Source of the DNA: Proteiniborus sp. MB09-C3
GTDB taxonomy: Bacteria; Bacillota; Clostridia; Tissierellales; Proteiniboraceae
Direction of reading: 5' to 3'
Length of the DNA: 64,000 nt
NCBI RefSeq assembly: GCF_030263895.1
Contig: NZ_CP127161.1
Span: 186,001 to 250,000, forward strand
Shown here piece after piece: positions 1 to 8,466 of this stretch. The position numbers and the translations under genes are program-made. Each line of letters begins with the position of its first letter. Positions within the stretch are counted from its first letter, which is position 1. The notes beneath the pieces are model-generated. The model made no database searches and had not been told where the DNA came from. It saw only the letters and a program-made list of their open reading frames with translations.

Positions 1-1
1 T

Positions 2-1246
2 ACAGATAATGATGAAGAATTTAAAAAATACTGGCCAGCAGATATTCACCTTGTAGGTAAGGAAATTGTCAGATTCCACGCAATAATATGGCCTGCTATT
101 TTAATGGCTCTAGACATTGAACTGCCTAAGAAGGTATTCGGACATGGCTGGATACTATTTGATAATGATAAAATGTCAAAATCAAAAGGAAATGTAATTT
201 ATCCTGAGCCACTAATTGATTTATACGGAGTAGATGCATTAAAATATTTCTTGTTAAGAGAATTTTCATTTGGTCAAGATGGCTCATTTACAAAAGAGAA
301 ATTTTTAAATAGAATTAATTCTGATTTGGCTAACGATTTAGGAAATCTAGTTAGCAGAACAATAGCAATGGTGGATAAATACAATGGTGGAATAATTCCT
401 GAAAGTAAAGTTAAAGAAGACGTTGATAATAGTCTAATAGATTTGGCAACTTCTACAGCTCAAAGGGTAGAGAAGCATATGGATAATCTAAGCTTTGGAA
501 ATGCTTTAGAAGAAGTATGGAAGCTGATAAGCAGAGCAAACAAGTATGTAGATGAAACTACTCCTTGGGTATTGGCTAAGGAAGATGAGAAAAAGGGTAG
601 ACTGGATACTGTTTTATATAATCTAGCAGAAGCCCTTAGAATAGTATCTGTACTAATAAGACCTTTTATGGAAAAAACATCAGATAGCATTTGGAGACAG
701 TTAGGAATTGATCATGGTCAGGGAACATCCTGGAATGATATTTCAGAATGGGGTAAGCTTCCTACAGGTATTAAGGTCAGAAAAGAAAGTCCTATGTTCC
801 CAAGACTTGATGTAAAACAAGAGCTTGAAAAAATTAACAATGCTAATGACCTTTTCATTGCAAAAAGATATGGTAAAATAGATAATGATGGCAAAAATAC
901 TGATGAGCAAAAAGATGATAACAGCTATATTACCATAGATGATTTAGATAAGGTTGATTTAAGAATAGCTAAGATATTAGAAGCTGAAAAGCATCCAGAT
1001 GCAAATAAGCTATTAGTCCTTCAGCTTGAGGTTGGAGATGAAAAAAGACAGGTAGTATCAGGAATTGCTAAGTATTATAGTCCTGAGGAGCTAATAGGTA
1101 AAAATGTGGTTTTAGTTTACAATCTTAAGCCAATTAAGCTTAGAGGAGTAGAATCTCACGGAATGATATTAGCTGCTGACAAAAGTAAAAATCTTACACT
1201 GGTTACTGCAATGGATGACATTGGAAGTGGAGCAAAGGTTAAGTAA
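2..1246 (+). CDS. metG: Methionine-tRNA ligase, C-terminal part (5' end outside window)
   Basis: The reading frame is open from the window edge, so only the last 414 residues are present. The enzyme charges tRNA-Met with methionine in the cytoplasm. The KMSKSKGN catalytic loop of class I synthetases is at about residues 58-65 of the visible part, followed by the helical anticodon-binding domain. A C-terminal EMAP/Trbp111-type tRNA-binding domain begins near nucleotide 940 (VDLRIAKILEAEKHPDANK), as in the long bacterial MetG form that dimerises. The tatD gene follows after 12 bases behind an AGGAGG site, so the two are probably co-transcribed, as in Bacillus. The identification is firm; the true start is not visible. 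Confidence 0.97.
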   Translation, partial: TDNDEEFKKYWPADIHLVGKEIVRFHAIIWPAILMALDIELPKKVFGHGWILFDNDKMSKSKGNVIYPEPLIDLYGVDALKYFLLREFSFGQDGSFTKEKFLNRINSDLANDLGNLVSRTIAMVDKYNGGIIPESKVKEDVDNSLIDLATSTAQRVEKHMDNLSFGNALEEVWKLISRANKYVDETTPWVLAKEDEKKGRLDTVLYNLAEALRIVSVLIRPFMEKTSDSIWRQLGIDHGQGTSWNDISEWGKLPTGIKVRKESPMFPRLDVKQELEKINNANDLFIAKRYGKIDNDGKNTDEQKDDNSYITIDDLDKVDLRIAKILEAEKHPDANKLLVLQLEVGDEKRQVVSGIAKYYSPEELIGKNVVLVYNLKPIKLRGVESHGMILAADKSKNLTLVTAMDDIGSGAKVK

Positions 1247-1258
1247 GGAGGATTAAAA

Positions 1259-2026
1259 ATGCTAATTGATAGTCATGCACATTTAGATGATGAAAGATTT
1301 GATAAGGATAGAGATGAAGTAATTAAGGATCTGAGCAATCAGGGCGTTGAGCTTGTGATAAATCCTGGGTCAGATGTTGCATCATCTGTAAAGGCAGTAT
1401 CTTTGGCAAATAAGTATAAAAATATATATGCAGCTGTAGGTGTGCATCCTCATGATGCAAAAACCGTGGATGATACAACCTTACAGCTGCTGTCCTCTCT
1501 TGCTAATAATGAAAAGGTAGTAGCCATTGGGGAGATAGGCTTAGATTATCATTATGATAATTCACCTAGAGATATTCAAAGAAAATGGTTTGTAGAGCAA
1601 ATAAGGCTTGCTAAAAAGCTTCAGCTTCCCATAATAATACATGAAAGAGAAGCCAGCCAAGATATGTATAATATTTTGAAACAAGAGGCTGATAATAGCC
1701 TTACTGGTGTACTTCACTGTTATTCCGGAAGCCTTGAAATGGCAAGGGAATATTTGAAGATGGGATTTTATATATCCTTTGCCGGGCCAGTAACCTTTAA
1801 GAATTCACGTGTTTCAAAAGAAGTTGCTCAAAATATACCATTGGATAGAATGTTAATAGAAACTGATTCTCCATACTTGGCTCCTGAACCAAAAAGAGGA
1901 AAAAGGAATGAGCCCCTAAATGTAAGATATGTAGCTGCTATGATTGCAGAGCTTAGAGGCGTTTCTTTTGATGAAATAGCCATTGCGACAAGTGAAAATG
2001 TTAAGAAATTATTTTTTATTAAATAA
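1259..2026 (+). CDS. tatD: TatD-family metal-dependent DNase
   Basis: This is a 255-residue TIM-barrel hydrolase of the TatD/YabD family, whose members are Mg-dependent 3'-5' exonucleases acting on DNA. Family metal ligands are visible: DSHAHLDD at residues 4-11, GEIGLDYHYD near residue 95, a HERE motif near residue 130, and LIETDSPYLAPEP near residue 201. Length is normal for the family. The start follows an AAGGAGG site and lies 12 bases after metG, the same pair order as in Bacillus (metS-yabD). Function is assigned from the family; the physiological substrate is unknown. Confidence 0.93.
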   Translation: MLIDSHAHLDDERFDKDRDEVIKDLSNQGVELVINPGSDVASSVKAVSLANKYKNIYAAVGVHPHDAKTVDDTTLQLLSSLANNEKVVAIGEIGLDYHYDNSPRDIQRKWFVEQIRLAKKLQLPIIIHEREASQDMYNILKQEADNSLTGVLHCYSGSLEMAREYLKMGFYISFAGPVTFKNSRVSKEVAQNIPLDRMLIETDSPYLAPEPKRGKRNEPLNVRYVAAMIAELRGVSFDEIAIATSENVKKLFFIK

Positions 2027-2027
2027 G

Positions 2028-2056
2028 TTGACTTTAAATGGAATATATGGTACAAT
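2028..2056 (+). promoter_or_regulatory. Sigma-A-type promoter for abrB
   Basis: TTGACT (2028-2033) and TACAAT (2051-2056) are separated by exactly 17 bases, starting immediately after the tatD stop codon. It gives abrB its own transcript with about a 45-base leader. Confidence 0.8.
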
Positions 2057-2108
2057 TTTAGCTGTAATAAAAAGTCGATTTTTGACACATAGTAAAGGAG
2101 GTTGTAAA

Positions 2109-2348
2109 ATGAAGTCAACAGGAATTGTAAGAAAAGTAGACGAGCTTGGCAGAGTAGTTATTCCAATAGAATTGAGAAGAACTCTTGACATAGCTGAAAG
2201 AGACTCTCTTGAAATTTATGTAGATGGAGAGCAAATCATTCTAAAAAAATATGCTCCAGCTTGTATATTCTGTGGACAAGCTAAGGACATTACGATTTTT
2301 AAAGGCAAAAATATTTGCCCTGAATGTCTAGAAGAACTAAGTAAATAG
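2109..2348 (+). CDS. abrB: AbrB/SpoVT-type transition-state regulator
   Basis: This is a 79-residue DNA-binding protein with the swapped-hairpin AbrB fold (KSTGIVRKVDELGRVVIPIE at residues 2-21), which forms a dimeric barrel. AbrB proteins repress stationary-phase, biofilm and sporulation-onset genes. The C-terminal third carries two Cys-x2-Cys pairs (CIFC near residue 56, CPEC near residue 72) that could bind zinc; this arrangement is common in clostridial AbrB. The start was placed at 2109 because AAAGGAGG (2094-2101) sits correctly spaced; the upstream open frame overlaps the tatD end and the promoter. It lies next to rsmI as in Bacillus, but here the two converge. Confidence 0.92.
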   Translation: MKSTGIVRKVDELGRVVIPIELRRTLDIAERDSLEIYVDGEQIILKKYAPACIFCGQAKDITIFKGKNICPECLEELSK

Positions 2349-2407
2349 ATTACATATTTACTTATCAAAAGGAATTCTGTATTTATAGAATTTCATATTA
2401 GTAAAAA

Positions 2408-2457
2408 ACCCCTTGAATCAAAAGCAACATTTTATGAAGCTTTGATTTTCAAGGGGT
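2408..2457. terminator. Bidirectional terminator between abrB and rsmI
   Basis: An 18-base arm (2408-2425) pairs with 2439-2457. A T-run follows on the plus side and an A-run precedes it, so it can end both converging transcripts. Confidence 0.9.
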
Positions 2458-2465
2458 CTATTTTT

Positions 2466-3317
2466 TTATATATCGATGCTTTCCTTATACACTTCATTTT
2501 TAGGCAATCCTCTGTCTTCTGCCACTCTTTTCACCGCATCCTTTTTAGTCATTCCTTCGTCAGTATATTTAAGTAGATGGTCTTTTATGGTCATGCCCGC
2601 CCATTCTTCTGATATAGAGTTAACCTTTGTTTTTTCTGCACCTTTAACTATTATTACAAATTCTCCCTTTGGATCATCTTGAGTAAATCTATTTATAGAC
2701 TCTTTTATACTTCCCCTGAAAATCTCTTCATATTTTTTAGTGAGTTCCCTGCAAAGGGCTATGTCTCTTTCTCCAAATATGCTTAACATATCATCAAGTA
2801 AAGCCTTTACTCTATATGGAGATTCGTACAATATAATGGTTCTTTCTTCACTTTTTATGCTTAACAGCGCTTCTCTTCTTTCCTTTTTATTAGATGGTAA
2901 AAAACCCTCAAACACAAATTTCCTCGTAGGCAAGCCAGATATGACCAAGGCTAAAGTTGATGCAGTAGGTCCTGGCAAGGCTATGACTTCAAGGTCACTT
3001 TCTATGGCCAGCTTTATCAAGTCTTCTCCAGGATCAGAAATTCCAGGCATGCCTGCATCTGATACTAAGGCTATATTCTCTCCATTTAATAATTTTTGTA
3101 TGAGGAGCTTCCCCTTTTCTCTTTTATTATGCTCATGATAGCTAGTAAGTGGCTTTTTGATATCAAAGTGGTTTAGTAGCTTTATTGTATGCCTAGTATC
3201 CTCTGCCGCTATTAAATCCACTTCCTTTAATACTTTTAATACTCTTAATGTAATATCTTCTAAATTTCCTATAGGTGTGGGACATATATATAGCTTACCT
3301 TGGACATCCAAAATCAC
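2466..3317 (-). CDS. rsmI: 16S rRNA (cytidine-1402-2'-O)-methyltransferase RsmI
   Basis: This 283-residue SAM-dependent methyltransferase modifies C1402 in the ribosomal P-site region. The tetrapyrrole-methylase-like fold is shown by YICPTPIGNLEDITLRVL (about residues 9-26), AAEDTRHT, SDAGMPGISDPGEDLI, and GPTAS near residue 118. The GTG at 3317 is very close to its Shine-Dalgarno site, so the in-frame TTG at 3311 is an equally good start. The start abuts the stop of the upstream trmN6-like gene by one base, so translation is probably coupled. The same neighbours occur in Bacillus (yabB-yazA-yabC). Confidence 0.95.
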   Translation of the reverse strand: MILDVQGKLYICPTPIGNLEDITLRVLKVLKEVDLIAAEDTRHTIKLLNHFDIKKPLTSYHEHNKREKGKLLIQKLLNGENIALVSDAGMPGISDPGEDLIKLAIESDLEVIALPGPTASTLALVISGLPTRKFVFEGFLPSNKKERREALLSIKSEERTIILYESPYRVKALLDDMLSIFGERDIALCRELTKKYEEIFRGSIKESINRFTQDDPKGEFVIIVKGAEKTKVNSISEEWAGMTIKDHLLKYTDEGMTKKDAVKRVAEDRGLPKNEVYKESIDI

Positions 3318-3318
3318 T

Positions 3319-4068
3319 TCACCTCGTTTCCATTCCGTATATCTTATATATCTCCTCAGTAAACGTCAAGTCATCATTGTATACATATAGAGGAGCTTCA
3401 AATTTAAGCTCTGGCTTTGATGCCTTCACACTTTTTATCAATACTAGATTTGGTTTATCTCCAACCTTTGGATGTACAAATCTAATTTTTTTAGGCTCCA
3501 GCTTATATTGTCTTAGAAGACAAAAAATATCCACTATTCTATGGGGTCTATGTACCATGAAAAAGCTGCCATTATGCTTTAATAGTCTGCTGGCAGTTTT
3601 TATTACATCTTCTAATGTGCAGGTGATTTCATGTCTAGATATGGCTTTTTTATCCTCTGGATTTATTAAGCCTCCTCCTTGAAACATATAAGGCGGATTT
3701 GATGTTACGGAATCAAATTTATTTACGCCTAATATTTCTGGTGCTTTAATAAGATTTGTATTGATTATCTCTATATTATCCTCAAGGTTGTTCATAATCA
3801 TGGTCCTTTTAGCCATTTCTGCAACCTCTTCTTGTATTTCTATGCCGTATATTTTATTCACATTATTCTTTGCCCATATTAAAAGGGGTATTATACCAGT
3901 ACCTGCTCCTAAGTCTACTATTTCTGAGTTTTTCTTGATATCACAAAAATTAGATAATAGTACTGCATCCATTCCAAAACAAAAGCCTTCTGTGTTTTGA
4001 ATTATCTTAAGTCCTTTACATTGAAGATCATCTATTCTTTCGTTTTGTCTCAGTGTTACTTGCTCCAT
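3319..4068 (-). CDS. trmN6: tRNA1(Val) adenine-37 N6-methyltransferase-like protein (YabB/TrmN6 family)
   Basis: This is a 249-residue class I SAM methyltransferase. The SAM-binding loop is VDLGAGTGIIPLL near residue 52, and the adenine-N6 signature SNPPYM is near residue 124, typical of enzymes methylating A37 of tRNA1(Val). The start has a clear AGGAGA site. It sits directly upstream of rsmI, as yabB does in Bacillus, and both products modify RNA. The exact tRNA target is inferred from the family. Confidence 0.87.
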   Translation of the reverse strand: MEQVTLRQNERIDDLQCKGLKIIQNTEGFCFGMDAVLLSNFCDIKKNSEIVDLGAGTGIIPLLIWAKNNVNKIYGIEIQEEVAEMAKRTMIMNNLEDNIEIINTNLIKAPEILGVNKFDSVTSNPPYMFQGGGLINPEDKKAISRHEITCTLEDVIKTASRLLKHNGSFFMVHRPHRIVDIFCLLRQYKLEPKKIRFVHPKVGDKPNLVLIKSVKASKPELKFEAPLYVYNDDLTFTEEIYKIYGMETR

Positions 4069-4089
4069 AAAATCTCTCCTTGTTTATAA

Positions 4090-4230
4090 ATAGCTTAAAA
4101 GAGAGATCCTTCGCCTAAGGCTCAGGATGACAAGCATTATGTCCTTCTGAGCATCACCTAAAAGTCACTCCTAATTATTGCCCTTCGGACAGATATTGAT
4201 GTTGACGAAGAATCTATATTTAGCATATAA
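4090..4230. repeat. Dispersed intergenic repeat, copy 1
   Basis: This gene-free stretch upstream of trmN6 contains AGATCCTTCGC...GCTCAGGATGACA. That core recurs, often inverted, near 45650-45720, 48490-48700 and 58980-59030. No reading frame is apparent. It is probably a small non-coding interspersed repeat. Confidence 0.6.
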
Positions 4231-4276
4231 ATTCAATTAATCTAATAGTATTATACCATTTTACATAGATAAATAA

Positions 4277-4298
4277 AAAAGACCTTTTCAGGTCTTTT
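4277..4298 (-). terminator. Terminator of the ferredoxin gene
   Basis: AAAAGACCT (4277-4285) pairs with AGGTCTTTT (4290-4298) around a 4-base loop. An A-run on the plus strand gives the U-tail of the minus-strand transcript. Confidence 0.85.
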
Positions 4299-4314
4299 CT
4301 TTAAGTAAAAAATA

Positions 4315-4485
4315 TTATTCTGGCATTGGTGCATCTACTGGACAAACATTTGCGCAAGCCCCACATTCAATACAACCTTCTGCGTCTATTACGTATTTAT
4401 CATCTCCTGCACTTATAACGCTTACAGGACATTCTGCTTCACATGCTCCACAGCTTATGCATGCATCTGTAATTTTATATGCCAT
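4315..4485 (-). CDS. 2[4Fe-4S] ferredoxin, 56 residues
   Basis: This short gene encodes a clostridial-type ferredoxin, a soluble low-potential electron carrier. Two cluster motifs are visible: [12 protein letters not shown] near residues 9-20 and [12 protein letters not shown] near residues 38-49, the expected eight cysteines. The ATG at 4485 follows a strong GGAGGTGAACC site, and the gene has its own terminator, so it may be expressed alone. It lies between ricT and trmN6, where Bacillus has yabA. RicT proteins work with Fe-S cofactors, but a functional link is only a guess. Identification is near certain. Confidence 0.95.
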   Translation of the reverse strand: MAYKITDACISCGACEAECPVSVISAGDDKYVIDAEGCIECGACANVCPVDAPMPE

Positions 4486-4585
4486 TAGGGTTCACCTCCT
4501 TAAGATAATGACACTGCATTTACCTTTAATATTGTACCACTTATTGTTTTCTATTTAAAGCATTTTATTAAATATTTAATAAAAT

Positions 4586-5488
4586 CTATTCCTCTTTCAT
4601 GAGTTCCTCCAGTTTTTTCATATCTTCTATGTCTTCAATCTCTATGAGTGTACTTTCCTCTACTGGAGCAGTAGGCTTTTCTACTTCCTTAATTTCATCA
4701 ATTACAAAAGGTATTATATCTTCAGTGTCATCTGGAAGCTTTACTTTTACTTTTGCAATCTCAAGAAGCGTATTTGTCTCTACAACTATTCCCTTTCCAT
4801 TGGGTGTCATTACTATTGAACCTATGCTTGGAAGCCTTTCCAATATTTTTTCATACATTTCATGCTCATATTTTAAGCAGCACATTAGTCTGCCACATAT
4901 TCCTGATATTTTTGTTGGATTCAATGACAAGCTCTGTTCTTTTGCCATTTTAATAGATACTGGAGCAAATTCTCCTAGAAATGTTGAGCAGCAAAGAGTA
5001 CGTCCACATGGGCCTAACCCGCCTATCATCTTTGATTCATCCCTGACTCCAATTTGTCTAAGCTCTATTCTAGTCTTAAATATGGCAGCTAAGTCCTTAA
5101 CAAGCTCTCTAAAATCCACTCTTCCATCAGCGGTAAAATAAAATATAACTTTATTGTTATCAAAGGTATACTCTACATCTATTAATTTCATATCCAAATT
5201 ATGACATTCTATTTTTCTAAGACATGTCTCAAATGCTTCCTTCTCTTTTCTAACATTCTCTTCATTAATTACAATATCCTCCTCAGTTGCTACTCTTAGA
5301 ACTTTTTTAAGGGGAGGAACTATTTCTTCTTCACTTATTTCCTTGATTCCAACTACTGCCTGGCCAAATTCAATTCCTCTAGCAGTCTCTACAATAACAT
5401 AATCATCTTTTTTGATATCTATATTATCGGGGTCAAAGTAATATATTTTCCCGGCCTTTTTAAATCTAACTCCTACGACAGTTACCAT
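4586..5488 (-). CDS. ricT: RicT/YaaT (PSP1-domain) sporulation and RNA-processing factor
   Basis: This 300-residue protein has the PSP1 C-terminal domain. In Bacillus RicT forms the Y-complex with RicA and RicF, binds Fe-S clusters, promotes RNase Y-dependent mRNA maturation and helps Spo0A activation. Conserved cysteines are grouped in GGLGPCGRTLCCSTFL (about residues 151-166) and SGICGRLMCCLKYE (about 195-208), as in the family. The C-terminal 30 residues are acidic and variable. It starts five bases downstream of the holB stop, the standard order holB-yaaT. Confidence 0.93.
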   Translation of the reverse strand: MVTVVGVRFKKAGKIYYFDPDNIDIKKDDYVIVETARGIEFGQAVVGIKEISEEEIVPPLKKVLRVATEEDIVINEENVRKEKEAFETCLRKIECHNLDMKLIDVEYTFDNNKVIFYFTADGRVDFRELVKDLAAIFKTRIELRQIGVRDESKMIGGLGPCGRTLCCSTFLGEFAPVSIKMAKEQSLSLNPTKISGICGRLMCCLKYEHEMYEKILERLPSIGSIVMTPNGKGIVVETNTLLEIAKVKVKLPDDTEDIIPFVIDEIKEVEKPTAPVEESTLIEIEDIEDMKKLEELMKEE

Positions 5489-5493
5489 TCTTC

Positions 5494-6474
5494 TTATACC
5501 TCCTGAATATTTAAAAGCATTACTTCAATGGCAAGTTGAAAGTTTACATTGGAGTGGATATCTTCCTTAGTTCTTCTCACTACATCTAGTATATCCATTA
5601 TTTTTTGCTTTGATAATTTTTGACATTGATAAGAAATTGAGTCAGCTTTATCCTTATTTATTAAAAACCCCACATTTTTTGTCTCTTTATATATCAGTAG
5701 GTCCCTGTACCATAATAAAATAATATCCATAACTTCGTCAATAAGCTCTTTATTTTGTTCGAAAAATTCACTAATAGAAAAAATCTTAAGTTTATCTCCG
5801 TTTATAACTGTATTTAATTTCTCTATTATTTCATCCCTAAGCAGTTTAAAGTCATCTGACTTAGATAATTCTATAGCCTTCCCTATTATTCCATTTGAAA
5901 ATGAAGCTATAAATCTTGCCTGCTCTTCTGATCTACCAAAATTATTTACCAATGCCTTCTCTATCTTATGCCTCTCTATGGGAGTAAACTTTACTATTTG
6001 ACATCTTGAAACTATGGTTGGAAGTAAACTGTAACCATTAGTAGCCAGCAGCATAATTATTGCATATCCTGGAGGTTCCTCTAAAGTTTTCAAAAAGCTA
6101 TTTTGCGCCTGTTGCGTCATCTTATCTACATCGTCTAATATATATATTTTCCTGTTTGATTCTAGAGGAATCTTTCTAATAGTTCTCTGAAGCTCCTCTA
6201 TCTGCTCCTTCTTAAATGAATCTTTATCTGGATATTCCATATGAAAATCAGGATGATTTCCTGATTCTATTTTCATGCAAGATGGGCATGTGTTACATGG
6301 ACTATCTCCACCTCTCTGACACAATAATGTCTTTGCAAAAACCTTTGCTAGCTTTTCTTTTCCAATAGACTTAGGTCCTTCAAAAAGATAGCTATGGGAA
6401 ACTGTATTATTTTTTATTGCATTTTTAAGATTTTCGATAATCTTTTCATGCCCTATTATATCATTAAAATCCAT
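5494..6474 (-). CDS. holB: DNA polymerase III delta' subunit
   Basis: This 326-residue clamp-loader subunit is part of the replisome complex that loads the sliding clamp. It shows the AAA+ P-loop region (GPKSIGKEKLAK near residue 35), four zinc-binding cysteines (CQRGG...CNTCPSC near residues 52-65), the Walker B segment DDVDKMTQQAQNSFLKTLEE, and the SRC sensor motif near residue 154. ATG at 6474 was preferred over the TTG six bases upstream because of spacing from the GAGGG site. It sits in the usual yaaR-holB-ricT order. Confidence 0.94.
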   Translation of the reverse strand: MDFNDIIGHEKIIENLKNAIKNNTVSHSYLFEGPKSIGKEKLAKVFAKTLLCQRGGDSPCNTCPSCMKIESGNHPDFHMEYPDKDSFKKEQIEELQRTIRKIPLESNRKIYILDDVDKMTQQAQNSFLKTLEEPPGYAIIMLLATNGYSLLPTIVSRCQIVKFTPIERHKIEKALVNNFGRSEEQARFIASFSNGIIGKAIELSKSDDFKLLRDEIIEKLNTVINGDKLKIFSISEFFEQNKELIDEVMDIILLWYRDLLIYKETKNVGFLINKDKADSISYQCQKLSKQKIMDILDVVRRTKEDIHSNVNFQLAIEVMLLNIQEV

Positions 6475-6486
6475 AATCAACCCTCA

Positions 6487-6939
6487 CTACATGTATATGT
6501 CTAAAATCAATCCTCGTATATCATCTAGTCTCTTTAGTATTCTTATGTTGTCCTTTTCTTTAGATAATACGTCTTTCGTAAGCCCCTCTAATTCTTCATC
6601 TACTTTCTTTATAATACCATAAACTCTATGTCTTCCTCTACCATCTAAAAAGCTATCCTTTTTAAATTTAACCATTGAATCTACAGATTCCTTTAAGAAT
6701 TCAGAAATTAAGGTCTTGTATGCTAAAACTTCTTTAATTGTAATATTTTTTGATAATCTATCTGCCTGCTTGTCTATTCTTTCGAGAAGTTTTTCAAGCC
6801 TTTCTTTTACAGTTAGCTCATCCACCCTATTTAATTCCTCTGTGAACTTAGACCTTTGAAGATCCTTCTTTTTTACATCCTGTGTGCTTGGCAAGTCAAT
6901 TGCCTGAGTTGTTTTATTCATCACATCGTTTATTTTCAT
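6487..6939 (-). CDS. yaaR: YaaR-family protein (DUF327)
   Basis: This is a 150-residue, highly charged, mostly helical protein of the YaaR family. Its function is unknown, but it is constantly linked to darA and holB in spore-forming Firmicutes. The first 20 residues look disordered, and the rest (VDELTVKERLEKLLERI onward) is predicted coiled helix. It has a clear AGGAGA site and is separated from holB by 12 bases and from the upstream darA copy by 11 bases, which suggests one operon. No catalytic motif is visible. Confidence 0.85.
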   Translation of the reverse strand: MKINDVMNKTTQAIDLPSTQDVKKKDLQRSKFTEELNRVDELTVKERLEKLLERIDKQADRLSKNITIKEVLAYKTLISEFLKESVDSMVKFKKDSFLDGRGRHRVYGIIKKVDEELEGLTKDVLSKEKDNIRILKRLDDIRGLILDIYM

Positions 6940-6950
6940 AAAAATCTCTC

Positions 6951-7280
6951 CTAAACCTTTTCAAATCTACTTATATCTACTACAAATATTGTAGCTCCTC
7001 CTACCTGGACCTCTACTGGATATGCCATATATATTCCAGATGACCAAGCAACAGGTGGAGGCGGAGTGGTAATCATCTTTCTAGATCTGCATAATTCCTC
7101 AATGATGCTAATGACACTATCTACTTCTTCTTTTTTCACCCCTATCAATAAGGTTGTATTTCCAGACTTCAAAAAACCTCCTGTTGATGCAAGCTTAGTA
7201 ACACTATATCCCGTTTTCATCAGTTTATCCACAAGCCTAGGTGCATCTTCATCTTGAACTATGGCTATGACAAGCTTCAT
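6951..7280 (-). CDS. darA: Cyclic-di-AMP receptor DarA/PstA-like, downstream copy
   Basis: This 109-residue PII-like signalling protein binds c-di-AMP as a trimer. The ligand-binding segment TGGFLKSGNTTLLIGV (about residues 34-49) and GGATIFVVD near residue 95 are intact. It is a tandem paralogue of the gene at 7460-7786. The two match almost completely in the N-terminal 50 residues but differ in the B-loop region, PPPPVAWSSGIYMAYP here versus a sequence lacking the proline run in the other. That loop may contact different partners. Both keep the binding motif, so both probably sense c-di-AMP. Confidence 0.9.
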   Translation of the reverse strand: MKLVIAIVQDEDAPRLVDKLMKTGYSVTKLASTGGFLKSGNTTLLIGVKKEEVDSVISIIEELCRSRKMITTPPPPVAWSSGIYMAYPVEVQVGGATIFVVDISRFEKV

Positions 7281-7459
7281 TTTTTACCCTCCTTTCATTT
7301 TTACAAGAATCTAATGAAATGTTAAACAAACTTCAAATCTAAGCAATAATTCTTAGCAAATGGGGATTAGAAATCCATTAAATAACTTACACTGTTTGAG
7401 CAAAGCTAGTTTGCAAGCTATAAAATCATTTGTATCCAAAACCGTGAGCATATATTTTA

Positions 7460-7786
7460 TTATATTCGCTCATATCTATCAACATCTAATATGAAGATAG
7501 TTGCTCCCCCTACTTTTATGTTATAGGTATATGGCATATAAACATCTTCTACCAATGACATCGGGGTTGCAGGAGTTGTAACCTCCCTTGGCCTACATAC
7601 CTTCTCTATTACTTTCACTAAATCCTCAACCTTATCATCATCTACTCCTATCAATAAGGTTGTATTTCCTGATTTCAAGAAGCCTCCTGTTGAAGCTAGC
7701 TTAGTAACTCTAAATCCTTCTTCAGTTAGTTTAGATACTAGATTAGCAGTATCTTCATCTTGAGTTATGGCAATAACAAGTTTCAT
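7460..7786 (-). CDS. darA: Cyclic-di-AMP receptor DarA/PstA-like, upstream copy
   Basis: This is the first of two tandem PII-like c-di-AMP receptors, with 108 residues. MKLVIAITQDEDTANLVSKL begins the ferredoxin-like core; TGGFLKSGNTTLLIGV and GGATIFILD are the ligand-contacting parts. It follows tmk by 13 bases with an AGGAGGAG site, matching the Bacillus order tmk-yaaQ. A 179-base gap separates it from the second copy, unusually long for this tight cluster. This copy is the positional orthologue. Confidence 0.92.
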   Translation of the reverse strand: MKLVIAITQDEDTANLVSKLTEEGFRVTKLASTGGFLKSGNTTLLIGVDDDKVEDLVKVIEKVCRPREVTTPATPMSLVEDVYMPYTYNIKVGGATIFILDVDRYERI

Positions 7787-7799
7787 TTTTCACTCCTCC

Positions 7800-8426
7800 T
7801 TAGATTTTTTCAAATAAATTATCTAGAGCGGCCTTTGCCTGTTGAAAAGTATCATTTTTAGTTTTTGTTGCATCTATTGTTTTAATTTTACCCTCGTATA
7901 CTTCCATTAAACTGAGGTATCCCTCGTATACCTTTCTATGAAAATCTAGCTTCTCCCTTTCTAGTCTATCTCCTTGGTTCTTTTTAGTTTTTCTTCTAAT
8001 AGCAATTTCCGGCGGTATATCAAAAAACAAAATTAAATCAGGCTCTACTCCTTGAATTGCAAAATCGTTGATTTCTTTAACCTTTTCTATACCAAGACCT
8101 CTGCCTATACCTTGATATACAAGACTTGACAATACAAATCTTTCGCATATTATCACTTTACCCTCATCTATTGCTGGACGTATCTTTTGGGAAACATGCT
8201 GCGCCCTTGAGGCTGCATACAGAAGAGCTTCTGTTACATATGACATGCTGGTATTATTATTATCAAGTATTATGTCTCTTATATCTTCACTTATTTTGGT
8301 TCCTCCTGGTTCTCTGGTAGTGATTACATCATATCCTTTTTCTTTTATATAATCTGCTAAAAATCTAGCTATTGTGCTTTTCCCTGAACCATCTGGCCCT
8401 TCTAAGGTTATAAATAGTCCCTTCAT
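7800..8426 (-). CDS. tmk: Thymidylate kinase
   Basis: This 208-residue P-loop kinase converts dTMP to dTDP in DNA precursor synthesis. It shows the P-loop GPDGSGKST at residues 9-17, the dTMP-binding TREPGGTKISEDIR near residue 37, and a LID-region segment RRKTKKNQGDRLERE near residue 144. Its length is typical. It is part of the conserved tmk-darA-yaaR-holB series. Confidence 0.96.
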   Translation of the reverse strand: MKGLFITLEGPDGSGKSTIARFLADYIKEKGYDVITTREPGGTKISEDIRDIILDNNNTSMSYVTEALLYAASRAQHVSQKIRPAIDEGKVIICERFVLSSLVYQGIGRGLGIEKVKEINDFAIQGVEPDLILFFDIPPEIAIRRKTKKNQGDRLEREKLDFHRKVYEGYLSLMEVYEGKIKTIDATKTKNDTFQQAKAALDNLFEKI

Positions 8427-8466
8427 CTTATGATCATCCTTTCATTCTGCTCTTGCGTGATGCCTT

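Noticed and set aside
460-690. Minus-strand frame inside metG and similar antisense frames in most genes
   Set aside because: They lie opposite strongly recognised genes, have no ribosome sites and show no family motifs.
1983-2108. Extended AbrB protein starting inside tatD
   Set aside because: The extension overlaps tatD and the abrB promoter; a perfect AAAGGAGG places the start at 2109.
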